Positions 11,204 through 22,262 of a stretch of 64,000 nucleotides of DNA are shown here, one piece after another. The DNA comes from Dipteris shenzhenensis. Its lineage: Eukaryota; Polypodiophyta; Polypodiopsida; Gleicheniales. Under the pieces are notes generated by a model. It was not told the DNA's origin. It did not search any database and worked only from the letters and a program-made list of their open reading frames with translations. The position numbers and the translations under genes are program-made. The DNA lies in assembly GCA_047967505.1 (NCBI GenBank), contig CM106538.1. One strand, written 5' to 3'. Numbering within the stretch: position 1 is the stretch's first letter; the number at the start of each line of letters is the position of its first letter.

Positions 11204-12412
11204 TTAGGTCTAGTCTCCTAGATCAGTTATAGGCTTACAATAGGAGTTCATGGGTTCTCCCAGGTTAATTTTAGTTTTTTAGTTGTAGATGGAGAGTGTT
11301 GTTCTTGAGTGTTCTTTGTGAGAGAATTCCGTCCATGAAAATTTGAGATATTTCCGTTCTTGTGAGAGAGATTTGAGAGAAGAGCTTTTGAGAGAAGGAT
11401 CTAAGCCCAAGCTCCTGCATGATTACAGCAGCCCACTATGCTTCATGCCAAGCCCACTACGACAAGGTCTCCTACTATCTGCAGCTCTATTCAGCTCATG
11501 GGTGCAATGCTCTACCTATGACTAAAGCCTCACGACTAGCCCTTAGCAAGCCAGAACTAAGGCTCTAAAGCTCCTCAAGTCTATAATGACCTCTAGCCTC
11601 GACTCTCTGCAATGATACACAACGCGGAGGCAACAGTCTCCTACAACACTAAGGCAGATGAGCTCCATCTGCAAAATAGTCGAAAGCTTTAAAGAAAGCT
11701 CCGAGCTCCATTGACGGCTCCATCACACGTGAGCACACGGGCTCACGATAGCTCTCAACCTCTCAGCTCGACCAGCGAGCCTCTGCATCAATGTCCATCT
11801 CCAGATTGGCCAGCCTCTCCAAAGCTGACCTCTGCCAGTAACTCCAAGCCTCACAGGCCAGCCCGAAACTATAGCGACTCTAGCGAAGCCAATAGCTCCA
11901 TCAAACATCGCTTCTCTGATGATGTAGCACCTTTGCAACCAGCCGGATCACCACGTTCCAGGAACTCGCCAACAACTCCCCACGGCATTGCCGTCGTCGC
12001 TGCAAATTCTCTGCAGCCTCAAAGTTTCTCTAAGGTGTAACCTTAAGACATGTGGCAGATAATAACTAACTAGGGTTAGTTAGAAACATCCTTGGTTGAG
12101 TTTGTGGTCACACTATGGTTAGCTCACCCTTGGTCAAATGGGCAACCTTAAGGTTAGTTAAGCCACATCAGCATGCATAGTCAGCAGTGCCTTCTAAGCA
12201 CACAGCCTCTTGTTAAGCACAGTATGGAATTCAGCATGTGAATCCTTGTGCCACATCATGAAAGGCTCTCTTCTTCACAAAAACTTCGACAAGGCGTAAC
12301 TTGCAATCCAGAATGAATTTGGACACGCTCCAAAAAGGAAAAGTGATCTTCTTTTTGAGCTCTACACATATGTTAGATCAAAATCATTGTATGCAATTAG
12401 ACAGTACCAGAT
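11204..12412 (+). other. Noncoding leader of the gag-only element
   Basis: About 1.2 kb of C-rich sequence. Its end, around 12310-12400 (GAATTTGGACA then CCAAAAAGGAAAA), matches the leader of the related element at 40719-42440. The open frame at 11711-12040 (Ser/Pro-rich) has no family match and is probably chance. Confidence 0.6.
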
Positions 12413-13263
12413 TTGAAAGTATCTTCAACTGGTAAGACCTTTGCAATGGCAATACGCACCCCAACTATTGAGAAGTTCACTGGGGAAGGATTCCACACGT
12501 GGTCCACACAAGTGAGATATCTCCTGATGCATCAAAAGCTTTGGAAGACTGTGAAAGAAGAAATACCCACTGCACAAAATGATGCCTGGAAGGAAAAAGA
12601 CGAAGCGGCACTATCACTCATTGGTTTGCACTTGGGTCCAAACATAATTCATCATATAGACTCCAAGGATCATGCCAAGGATGCATGGGATGAGTTGAAC
12701 ACAGTGTTTGGTGCAAAAGCCAAAAACCAAGAAATCCATCTTAAAATTGAATTCTATGGAATGCACATGGGCTTCAATGAATCCATGGTACAATTTGTCA
12801 ACAAAATCAAAAGCATTATGACCCAACTAGAAGGCATAAATGCAAAAGTAGGGGAGAAAGATGCACTTGCAATTCTCCTTAAAAGCATGCCTACAAAGTA
12901 CAGTGCATTGACAACCACTTTGAAGAATTTGCCAAATCCAAAGTTTGAGGAATGTGTATCCTCTCTTCTTGAAAAAGAAAGAGAGTTGAAGGCATCGACA
13001 TCGACATCGACATCGACATCTACACATAACAACTATAATAAAGAACAAGCACTATATTCAGTAAAACATTAGTGAAGTGCTACCATTGCAAAAGGATGGG
13101 TCACTATCAAAGTGACTGCAGATTGAAGAACAAACCAAAGTGTCACCATTGCAAGAAGCTGGGACACAAGGAAGAAGATTGCAGATTGAAGAACCAGCAA
13201 GTCAACTACGTGGAGTCATCAGCAAGCCATGAGCCAAAAGGTGACATCAATGGAATGTATTGA
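12413..13263 (+). CDS. Copia-type Gag, frameshifted before its zinc knuckles
   Basis: The first frame (12413-13072, 219 codons; an alternative Met is at 12446) has the UBN2/copia Gag fold: FTGEGFHTWSTQVRYLL near the start, a central AKDAWDELNTVFGA helix, and LKSMPTKYSALTTTL. It ends in a Thr-Ser run coded by repeated ATCGAC units (about 12994-13020). A one-base frameshift then leads to 13072-13263 with two CCHC knuckles, CYHCKRMGHYQSDC and CHHCKKLGHKEEDC. Gag forms the virus-like particle and the knuckles bind the element RNA. Length suits a copia Gag of about 280 residues. With the frameshift this copy would make a particle protein without its nucleic-acid-binding tail. Confidence 0.88.
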
Positions 13264-13413
13264 GAAACCCAAAAAAAAAACCTTGCCAACCTTGCCTATA
13301 TTTTGTAAATCAAAACCTGACCACTTGAGAGTAGCCATGAAAGCACCCAAGGGAGGATTTGATCTTGTAACTCACATCTAACCACCTTGCAGTAGCCAAA
13401 GGATCATGGCACC

Positions 13414-13422
13414 AAGGGGAGG
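13414..13422 (+). other. Polypurine tract
   Basis: AAGGGGAGG directly before the 3' LTR, the expected plus-strand primer site. Confidence 0.85.
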
Positions 13423-13770
13423 TGTTGAGAATTGTGGTGCCATGAGCACTTGTAGAGCAAAGGTATGAGTAAAGGGCAAGCTGCCACATGGCATGGAGGA
13501 GATATCCCACATGTGAGAAAGCAAATGGATGTAAGTACCCTCACATATAAAAGGGAGGTTCATTTGAAGTAATATCAATCAAGCACTTTGCATTATCTCA
13601 AGTTTCTCTTTATGAGTCCAAGCTAATCTATCTTGGAACCTAATTGACTTGAGGTACATGTCATGAGCACTCTCTTCATCATCTTTGCACTTAGGTTGCA
13701 TCCTCCTTAGATTAGTGTTGTATTTGGATGTTGTCTTAGTGATTAGGAGAGTACGATCCTCACTTTGTCA
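13423..13770 (+). repeat. 3' LTR of the gag-only element
   Basis: 348 bp, followed by target duplication CCAAG at 13771-13775. Confidence 0.95.
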
Positions 13771-16700
13771 CCAAGGTGGTCAATCCAACGGTAATTGAGG
13801 GAATTTTCATGGTAGAGGAAATCATCGTGGTGGACATTCTAGTCATAGTCATTTTGCAAATGAACATGGGAATATGTTTCTAGCAAGTGAGGAAATGCAT
13901 CAAACTGATATAGTGTACCTAGACACTGACTACAATCTCAAAGAGGATTTAAGCTATCAAGTCGACCAAGCCGAACATGATCCTTGGTATATCGACATCG
14001 GTGCATCATCTCACATGACAAATCATCAGGAATGGTTCACAGAGATGAAACCATTAGAAGGTCAGAAAAATGTCATCTATACAGCACATAATGCACCTAA
14101 TCCAGTTCAAGGGATAGGTGTTATACCTATGAACAATTTCACTAGTACGAAAGGATTGGTGAAAGATGTGCTCTATGTTGCGAAGCTCAATAAGGACCTT
14201 TTGTTAATAAGTCAAATGATGGAACACAACTATCGAGTCATCTTTGACGGAGATGAATGCACTATCAGGGACAAATCCATAAGATGTCTGCTAGTAGCAA
14301 AAGTTGTTAAGGAAGGACACTTGTATAGAATGCTAGCTAAAATATGAGATAAGCATGCTTTGTCAGCTCAACTGCAACAGATGCCACTATCTGCAAAATG
14401 GCACAAGAGATATGGTCATGTCAACTTCAAGTACTTGTTAGATCTCAGGAATCAGAATATGGCAATTGGGATTTCGAGGCTATAGTTTCTTGGAAAAGAT
14501 TGTGAAGCATGCTGCTTCAGCAAATAAAAGCGTACCGAATTTGTTAGAAGTACCTCTCGTGCATGAGGTATTCTTGATTTAATTCATATAGATGTATGGG
14601 GTTCGCAGCATCAATGGTTCAATTTACTACCTGACTTTCATCGACGACTATAGTTTCAGCATTAATGAGCTTTTGCAGAAGTCATGGCATTCAAAGACAA
14701 TTCACTTGTGCATATACTCCTCAGCAAAATGCAAGAGCTGAAAGGAAGAATGGGACTTTAGCAGACACTGCTAGAGCAATGCTTAGTGAGAAGCATCTTC
14801 CGAATCAGAATTGGGCAGAAGCAATAGCGACGGTGAACTATTTGCTTAATCGGATTCCTACTAAACCACATCGAGCATCTCCGCATATTTGGTTGCATAG
14901 CATATGCCCACATACATGATGATCATTGCAGGAAATTGGATGCAAAGTCATGCAAATGCATCATGGTAGGCTACAGTGAAGAAAGCAAAGCATACACATT
15001 GTATGATCCCATCAACCGCAAGGTCATTATCTCTAGAGATGTAATCTTTGATGAGGAATCAAAATGGAAAACCTCACCTACACAGGAGATAGAAGCATCA
15101 ACTTCACAGTGATCTACAGAATAGGCTAATGAAGAAGAGCAAGAATTGCTAGCAATACCCCAAGTATAGCAATAGTAACTCAGACGGTCTACTAGGGAAA
15201 GCAGACCACCAATCAGATTGGCATATGCTTAAAAAGGCAAAGCAATTCAGGTTGAAACCACCAAATATGCTCTTATGACTACCATCATTGCTACAAAAGA
15301 GCCAGTGCACTTTGAAGATGCAATAGACAAGCTAGAATGGCAAACTACTATGAATGAAGAAATGGATGCTTTGAATAAGAATAATACTTGGGAATTATGT
15401 GACCTTCCACCAGGAAAGAAAGCCATAGCAAACAAATGGGTTTACAAAGTGAAGTACAATCTAGATGGAAGTATTCAAAGATACAAAGCCGGCAGACTAG
15501 TTGCAAAAGGATTTGCATAGCAATATGGTCAAGATTATGATGAGACTTATGCTCCAGTAGCAAAGATGGATTCCATATGGTTCTTGATATCATTAGTGAC
15601 ACTCAACAGATGGAATGTGTACCAGCTCGATGTCAAGAATGCATTTCTCGATGGTTACCTAGATGAGGAAGTCTACATGCAACAACCAACATGTTATGTT
15701 GAACCAGGAAAGGAGAATAAGGTTTGCCATCTCAAGAAGAATCTCTATGGCTTAAAGCAAGCACTTAGAAGTTGGTACAGTAGAATCGACAAGTATTTTG
15801 CTGATCTGGGATACATGAAGTCCAATACATATCATACTCTCTACTACAAAGTTCAAGGGAAAGACATCACTATTGCACTTTTGTATGTAGATGATCTGAT
15901 TGTGACCGGAAGACTTATTTGCTGCAAAGTTTGACATGAAAGATCTTGGACTTAATGCACTATTGTCTTGGAATTGAGTTTTGGAGGAATTTAGTAGCAC
16001 ATTCATGAGTTAGCTCAAGTATGTTGATGACAGTCTCCTGAAGAAGTTTCATATGGTAGATTGCAAGATTGCAGCCACTCCCATGGAACATAGTTTGAAA
16101 CTTACTAAAAATTCAGAAAAGCCTATAGTCAATGACAAATACTACAGGTAGCTCATTGGATCTCTTTATATATCTGACTATTACACAGCCATTATGTAGT
16201 AAGCTCACTAGCACAGTTTATGGCAAATCCAAAACAGTCTCACTGGAATGCAGCCAAAAGAGTCTTGAGATACATCAGAGGTACAAGATAGTTTGGGATA
16301 GAATATAGAGGAAGTCATCCACAGCTGCATGGATACTATGATAGTGACTATGAGATCATGAGACCAGGACATCGACATAGGGATATGCATTTTTCCTTGG
16401 TCAAGGTGCTATATCATGGTTGTCAAACAAATAGCCAACTATTTCTCTGTCTTACACTGAAGCAGAATATAGAGCACTTATTATAAGTGCATGTGAGGTG
16501 ATATGGCTTAGAAGACTATTGCCAGAAATAGATTACTTTGATGAGTCAAAGCCAACAACAATATACTGTGATAATCAATTGGCTCAAGCATTGGCCAAGA
16601 ATCCAGTATATCACTCCAGGACAAAGCACATTGATGTCAAAGAGCACTTCATCAGAGAAAGAGTGTTACTTGGTGACATCATACTGCAGCATTGTGATAG

Positions 16701-16815
16701 CAAAGAGAATGTTGTAGACATCTTTACCAAACCACTCGGTAAAGAGCTTTTCGAGAAACACCGATTAGCTCTTGGTTTGACGCAGAGGAAGGAAATTCCC
16801 ATTAAAGGGCTGTGA

Positions 16816-16868
16816 TGGAATGTAATGCTCAGTCCTTCTTCTGGACCCATCTTCTCCCTTCTCTCCCT
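16816..16868 (+). other. Possible start of a 3' LTR
   Basis: Right after the RNase H stop and a purine stretch (ATTAAAGGGC) comes TGATGGAATG, which could be an LTR start. It does not resemble the LTR at 6578, and its far end cannot be seen. Confidence 0.3.
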
Positions 16869-18245
16869 CTAGCTTGCAACTGATGTCCGTGCGACTCCTT
16901 GACTCCCTATGGATGCTTTCCTATCACTATGGCTTCTATTCTTTAATACAATTTGAACTGCTTTTGCAAGTTCAGATGCCTTTTCCTTTTCAGACTTCAA
17001 AGTCCTACCTAGTAAACATCTAAAAAACCAGTCAAACATCTCATGCAATGCATTGCTATGAGTGGCACCACCACCATGCCTTGAGTTCTTGAAGTAGGCT
17101 TCCTTGGCTATATAGTGCGACTTCTCCATGCCTTGTGTATTCCAAATCGACAATGGGACAAAATTCTGTACAAACCATGGTCCGTCTACATAGAGAATAT
17201 GCTGCAAACATGACGAGCCATGTTTCAGCAACAAAAACAAAAAGTAATAAAGCAAGTGCTGAATATTATGATGGTGATAAGATTACCATGGACTGCATAA
17301 TGTGCGGCTCCCCCCATGCTTTCACCATTAATTGCATAAAGTCTTTTACAACCATCCTGAAACTTTCATAATACATCTCATCGATTTGAACTTTTGTCCA
17401 TACTTTAGCTCTCAAAGTTGCTACTTGAGGATGAGAAGCCTTATTGGTTGTGCATTCACACAATGCTTTCCAATATTCCCAACCCAAGTTGCTTTGAGCC
17501 AATGTATATTTATCTTTATTAAGATTGTGGTTAGATAGGGATCTCCTTGCCTTCGCTCCACCCATGGAAACTTTGGCAAGAAGATTCTGTGTTGCCCCAG
17601 GCATTTTCTTATCCTCCTTAAGTTTGACCCATGGAATCCCATCTCTAAGAGAAAATTCTCAGCTTTTGCAATGCACCGTGTGGATACTTCTTGCAAAATT
17701 AATTTCCAAGCATAAACAAGATGCAAATACAATAACTTATCAAGTACATGCAGTTCTGCATGTAAAGTACATATGTGTACTCTCTCTAGTGGGATGGGCA
17801 ATATGGGATCCCACTTTGGATCCTTCTTGTCATGATTGGGAGCTTATGTTTGGCTACAAGATAGAATGTCATTCTCTGATTGTAATCCATCCTTTTGCTT
17901 ATGTTGCAAACACATGCAATAAAGACATGTGAACATTGCATTTGCCCTGTATCACAACCATGCAAGTAATTGAGGGTTTTCAAATCACCAACAAGATGCC
18001 ATTCAACTCGAAATGTTCCATGTCCATCTACTATCAGTGTTTTCCCTTCCTCTTGTCTTCAAATTGTTGATGGGATTCCTATTCTATTTAAGACCCACTT
18101 CAATGTCTCATGGCACTCTTTCAAAGTCTCAAATGTTGTAAGCCACCATATATGTTTCTCTAATTGCACTGAGAAATCTTGCTCTACTTCAATGTTAATA
18201 ATGTTTTTCATTTTCTTGCTATCACTCGGAAGATTAGGTATGTAG
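16869..18245 (-). pseudogene. Unassigned transposon-type gene relic
   Basis: On the minus strand, from high to low coordinates, coding-like blocks read VEWHLVGDLKTLNYLHGC (about 18000-17960), then HICTLHAELHVLDKLLYLHL (about 17775-17715). Next is AKVWTKVQIDEMYYESFRMV (about 17405-17345), then LSIWNTQGMEKSHYIAKEAY and GGGATHSNALHEMFDWFFR (about 17160-17000). The regular Trp/His/Cys patterns are like large transposon proteins with a 'GDLKT...' block and a C-terminal 'QG.EKSHY...' block, which I have seen across plants and invertebrates but cannot place in a named superfamily. Several frameshifts and at least two stops interrupt it. It abuts the copia on one side and the LINE ORF1 relic on the other. 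Confidence 0.5.
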
Positions 18246-18379
18246 GAGCAAAGGGGGCTTCTTCTTAGCTCCCTTTAGGCAAAGACACAACTTTTTGGCA
18301 ACTCCTGGATAAGCGGGAATATAAGAGGAGGAACACAATTCCTAGACCCTCCTTGCGAAGTCAGCCCAAGAGAATGGTG

Positions 18380-19380
18380 TGGCACGTCCCAAGACTACCC
18401 ACAAAGGAAACCTAGACTCCTTGAACCTCGATAGCTCAACGATTGGAGAACCAACAACTGAAGCTCTACGAGAGTTTCAAAATATGAGCCCAGAGCTTTT
18501 AGGAGAGGTGTCGCCTTCTAGAATAGGTAAAACAGTCTTTGCCCAAATAGACAAATGATTTCTTGAAGAATCAGTTGATGGTTAGAGTCTCATGCACTAG
18601 TCGGATTCCTATCTGGCCCTCGTCCTCCTACTGCTTTCCTTGAGAACTAGTTTTGAACCAACTGGAGTCACAGAGGGCTAATAGTTGCCAATGTTCGTTT
18701 CCTTAGATGAGGGTATTTTATCTTTCTGTTTGAAAGAGCTGATTTTATGTCGAGTTCTACATCACGGGCTATGGAGAACAGTCCACAATCAACCTCTTTG
18801 TCTTGATAGATAGTCGCCTTCCTTCAGCCCTAATAATCCTAAGTCCACTATTCTATCAGTCTAGGTGGAGTTTCTTGACTTACCTTTTTCTCTTTGCAAC
18901 CAGTCGCGTTGCTTTGCAACAGCCTAGGAGAGATGGTAAGCATTTAGCTTGAGAAGTTTATTAATCGTATGGAGAATCCCTAGGTATATGTTCAATTAGA
19001 TCTTGTAGAAGACCTCCCACAGTGACTATAGTAATCCTCAACCATAGAGGTGGTGTTGTTAGGGAGCAAAAAGTTCTTTACAAGAACCTACCCCATTCAT
19101 GCCCTTTGTGATGTCGGATCACACTGTAAAAAATTATCCTTTGAAAAAAACCAAGCCCAAAGTTAACTCTAAACCCCCACAGGTTCCCAGGGAGAAAAGG
19201 GTCCCTAAACATCCTGAAGATCTTGAGCGCCCAGCTAGCCCATTGAAAATGAAAGGTGACAAGAGTATTCAGTCTGAGTCTACTCTAGTACTTGATATTC
19301 CCATGTATAATGCCTACGAGGCATCCTACGAGGCATTGACAAAGTTGCTACCAGAAGAAAAACCCTACATAATAAGATAA
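18380..19380 (+). pseudogene. LINE ORF1-like relic (DUF4283 / CCHC type)
   Basis: Pieces in shifting frames read TIGEPTTEALREFQNMSPEL (about 18440), VEFLDLPFSL (about 18870), RMENP then VYVQLDLVEDLP (about 18970-19010) and CPLCDVGSH (about 19098-19125). Plant L1 LINE ORF1 proteins carry a DUF4283 domain with a 'W.....LP..L' strand and '.V.V.IDL...LP', followed by a CCHC knuckle (zf-CCHC_4). The order fits. The open frame 19099-19380 covers the knuckle in a different frame plus a Lys/Pro-rich tail. Its role would be RNA binding. It is non-functional and points away from the LINE ORF2 relic downstream. Confidence 0.5.
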
Positions 19381-20099
19381 TATATAAATACTCTCAAAGG
19401 GAGACTCTCTTTAACATGAGAAGCACTACACGTTTCAAAGTTACTCTCATAGAATTTACAATCAATGCTACTTCAATCTCTTTCCCTCTCCCTTCGAAGA
19501 GAGTTGATTATATTAATTTATTTTAACCTTTTGAAATTTCAAACTTTACACACTTTACAAGTGGAAGCCTTCATCAAATGGATCTTTTAACTATGAGTTT
19601 CTAAACCCAAAAGCATCAAATTATGTTTAAATAGGAGACCTCCTATATAAAAATGATAAAACAAAGATGAGATGAAAGTTTGAAGACAAACATTCTTACT
19701 TAGATAATTATAAAATTACATAATAAATATGTTAAAGATTGCTTAGTAATATATTAATAAAAAATACTTCAATTTATAATTTAAAATCCTTATAAACAAA
19801 ATAAAAGAATATCTATTTATCAAGATTTGTAAAAAACTCATTTATAACAGCACGTACCCTCAATATAAAAGAAAGGAAAAAGAAGTCCTATATAATAAAT
19901 TAAAGCTTATAATATTAATACAAATATGGATGAACACTATAATTTATTTATTTATTTTGAGCAAAAAAAAGGTATTTGTATTATATATTGATCAAAATAT
20001 ATACATTCATAGCCAAGTGTATAGCCTTAGTAAGAGTAAGACTTTTCCAGATCATGACAAAACAATAGATAGCAAACATAGAAGACTTCATTCTAATTC
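19381..20099. other. AT-rich DNA, no gene recognised
   Basis: Very AT-rich between the two LINE relics, with many TATA/AATAAA words. No LTR, RNA gene or coding motif was seen. Confidence 0.5.
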
Positions 20100-22262
20100 T
20101 GGATCAGATTTCTGAGTCTGAATTAGATTTGTAGTAGATGCTTCCTTTAAATTGACATTCTTCATTAAACACTTTGAGATCTTCCTGCTCATGATCACGT
20201 ATCTTCGAGAAGAACCCATGAAGATCACCCAGGAGGCCTGTTAACCAGTCTAGCAAAAAGATGATTTGTGTTAGTAACATTCTGGATGAATTGAAAATCG
20301 TTTCTTGAAATCCAAATAAACCACAAGGCGTGTGCTCGAAAAAGTGCCCAGTGCGAGTGTTAAACTTTTGCTACATTACCAAAAAATATGGCTTTCAAGT
20401 TCATTGGCTCTCTTAGCTACAAATCTAAACAATCTTCTAGGACTCTTTTGGCAGATGAACATGACACAAAGAGATGGAAGACATCTTCTTGAATCCCAAG
20501 ACAATGCCTACATTTACCATCCCCTTTTCCAATCCTCAACCCCCTCAAATTGGTCCAAAGCACTTTGTGCAAGATAAGCCATAGTAGAGTAGACATCTTC
20601 TTAGGAATAAAAATTGTCCAAGTGTAAAAAAATACCCTTTTCCAACATTGAGAGGAGTTGGAGGTATTCCATCTAGCATTCATGATGAGAATCATGTCGC
20701 CTATGTCCTCAAAAGGGATAGGCACAAGAAGAAAATGAGGTGAGAAGATCCAACTAAACTCTAAGGAGTAATTTAGAAATGACCCCCCCTTCCATTGGAT
20801 GTCCCCATCCCAAAGAGAGAATCTGTTAGTGACAAAATGAGCTTCCTAGTCTATATGTCTGAATTCCCTTCTGATTTCAAGCATAGTTTTCCATCTAAAG
20901 TGCTCACTGAGCCAAAGTTGTCCCCATGATTTCAAATCCTTGTTAGACAACATCCCATGTCTCTCATGGATTGAATTAAGAAGTCCCAATCAAGCTTGTC
21001 ATAGGCCTTATCAAAATCTACTTTAATAAAGAAAATATCTCGATCGGAATCCCTAGCATATTCATTGACCTCTCAAAAGTTGACAATAGCCTCCAAAATG
21101 TGTCTTCTCTTTATAAACCCCTTCTATTACTGTAGGATCAACCAGTGTCCGTCTTATGCTAAATCTTGAGGGCTAATGCTTTGGCAAATATTTTATAATT
21201 GCAGCTAAGAATGGTGAGCGGCCTCCAATTTTTTATGACATCTTTCCTGCCTTCTTTGGGAATAGGTTTGATTATACCACTATTTGCATGCTGAGCAACC
21301 AACTAGGCTTTCCTGCCAAACCTCTAGGAGCCTGGGACCAACCTAATCCCAAAAGGATTTGTAAAACTCAATAGGAAGACTATCTTCTCCTTGGGTTTTG
21401 TCATCCTTCATAACTAGAACAACTTCCTTGAGTTCCTTCAGAGTAAGGGGGGCCTCCGAACTCTATAGATCAAGTCCATTGACAACTCCTTGCCTAGCTA
21501 ACTAGTACCTGGACAAAAGCTTCCTAAAATGACTCCATATAAAATAATTATTTTTAGTATCTGATTGTGCCCATCTCTTTTAACTAACTTCAAGCAAAGG
21601 AATTTCTTTATCTTCTCTTTTCTTGTGAATGAGCTTGAAAGTTTCTTTGGTTGGCCTATCTAACTTGCCTACCCACCATCTTCTAGTGTACAGACTAGTT
21701 GCCGAGTACTTTATGTGTTCGAGTCTTACTAGCTCAATTCTTGACAAGATGTAGCTCAAAATGAGATTGAAGATCTCCATTGCACTCCTGTGCCTCTAGG
21801 TTTTCTATTCGCTCTTTGACAACATCCATTCTCTTGCTACATACCCTGTCTCTGAATTTTCTAGCCTGTTTTAAGACTTTATGAGTTTCTAGCACATTGC
21901 TTATCCAAAAATTCTACATCTAATTCATCAGTGCATCTGGGGGTAATCCAAATGTCTTTGACTTTGCGTTGCACCATTCCTAGCTTGAAAAGGCTAGGCT
22001 CAGCCTTAAACTAGGAAGAGGACTTGCTTCCTGAGCCAAAATCACATGTAACCAGTAAAGGTTTGTGATTGAAAATTGTGAGGGTAGAAAAAAACGTACC
22101 ACCATATTTAGAAGTGCTTTGAAGAAGAATCTGAGAGAGGTAGGCTCTGTCCAACCCGGCTTCTCTTCTTAAATCTCCTATCTGTCTATTAGACTGAGTT
22201 AGGTCCCCTGCACAATTCAGGTCTACCAATACTAGAGAGATCGCCCCATGCCTAGAGCTCAA
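20100..22262 (-). pseudogene. LINE (L1-type) ORF2 relic: endonuclease, RT, zf-RVT
   Basis: Reading down the minus strand, an endonuclease C-terminus appears first (22262-22011: REAGLDRAYLS, then FNHKPLLV where SDH is expected). Next is reverse transcriptase with FIKVDFDKAYDKLDWDFLIQ (about 21030-20970). Then comes a zf-RVT block (20725-20417) with TLLWLILHKVLWTNLRG, CRHC and HLFVSC. These are the domains of plant non-LTR ORF2 in the right order, which nicks DNA and copies RNA at the break. Stops and frameshifts are frequent, and the catalytic FADD block is not recognisable. No poly-A tail or target duplication was identified at the 3' side. Confidence 0.82.

Larger units (their letters stand above)
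10844..13770 (+). mobile_element. Complete gag-only LTR retrotransposon (TR-GAG type)
   Basis: Two 348-bp LTRs (10844-11191, 13423-13770) begin TGTTGAGA and end GTCA and differ at about 13 positions (about 96% identical by eye). They are flanked by the 5-bp target duplication CCAAG (10839-10843, 13771-13775). A PBS follows the 5' LTR and a polypurine tract precedes the 3' LTR. The interior has a leader and a copia-type gag but no protease, integrase, RT or RNase H. Such elements, described as TR-GAGs, rely on autonomous copia enzymes. The insertion splits the zinc-knuckle region of the older copia, and host reading resumes exactly across the site. Confidence 0.95.
9898..16815 (+). pseudogene. 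Ty1/copia gag-pol relic, split by a nested element
   Basis: Gag starts at 9898 with NYDTWKYRMETILVLQDKW, then decays. Its Gly/Arg-Gln-rich tail and CCHC knuckle (HKFGHYERDCRKK, about 10780-10840) run into the nested element at 10844 and resume at 13776. Next come protease with DIGASSH instead of D-S/T-G (about 14000), integrase with HIDVWG and DDY, reverse transcriptase with LYVDDLIVTG (about 15880-15910) and RNase H ending at 16815 (IYCDNQLAQALA and HSRTKHIDVKEHF). About 60 residues of the integrase core are deleted near 14650. Stops and frameshifts occur throughout, including one at 15518. The polyprotein would make and integrate retroelement cDNA. This copy is dead. The order PR-INT-RT-RH identifies Ty1/copia. 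Confidence 0.92.

Noticed and set aside
11711-12040. 109-residue Ser/Pro-rich frame in the gag-only element leader
   Set aside because: Not conserved as a frame in the sister element leader (40731-42506). Composition reflects the C-rich leader.
6578-16815. Calling 6578-16815 one single copia element
   Set aside because: The LTR and leader at 6578-9250 match the gag-only lineage, and no matching 3' LTR follows the pol at 16815, so a composite of two elements is equally likely.
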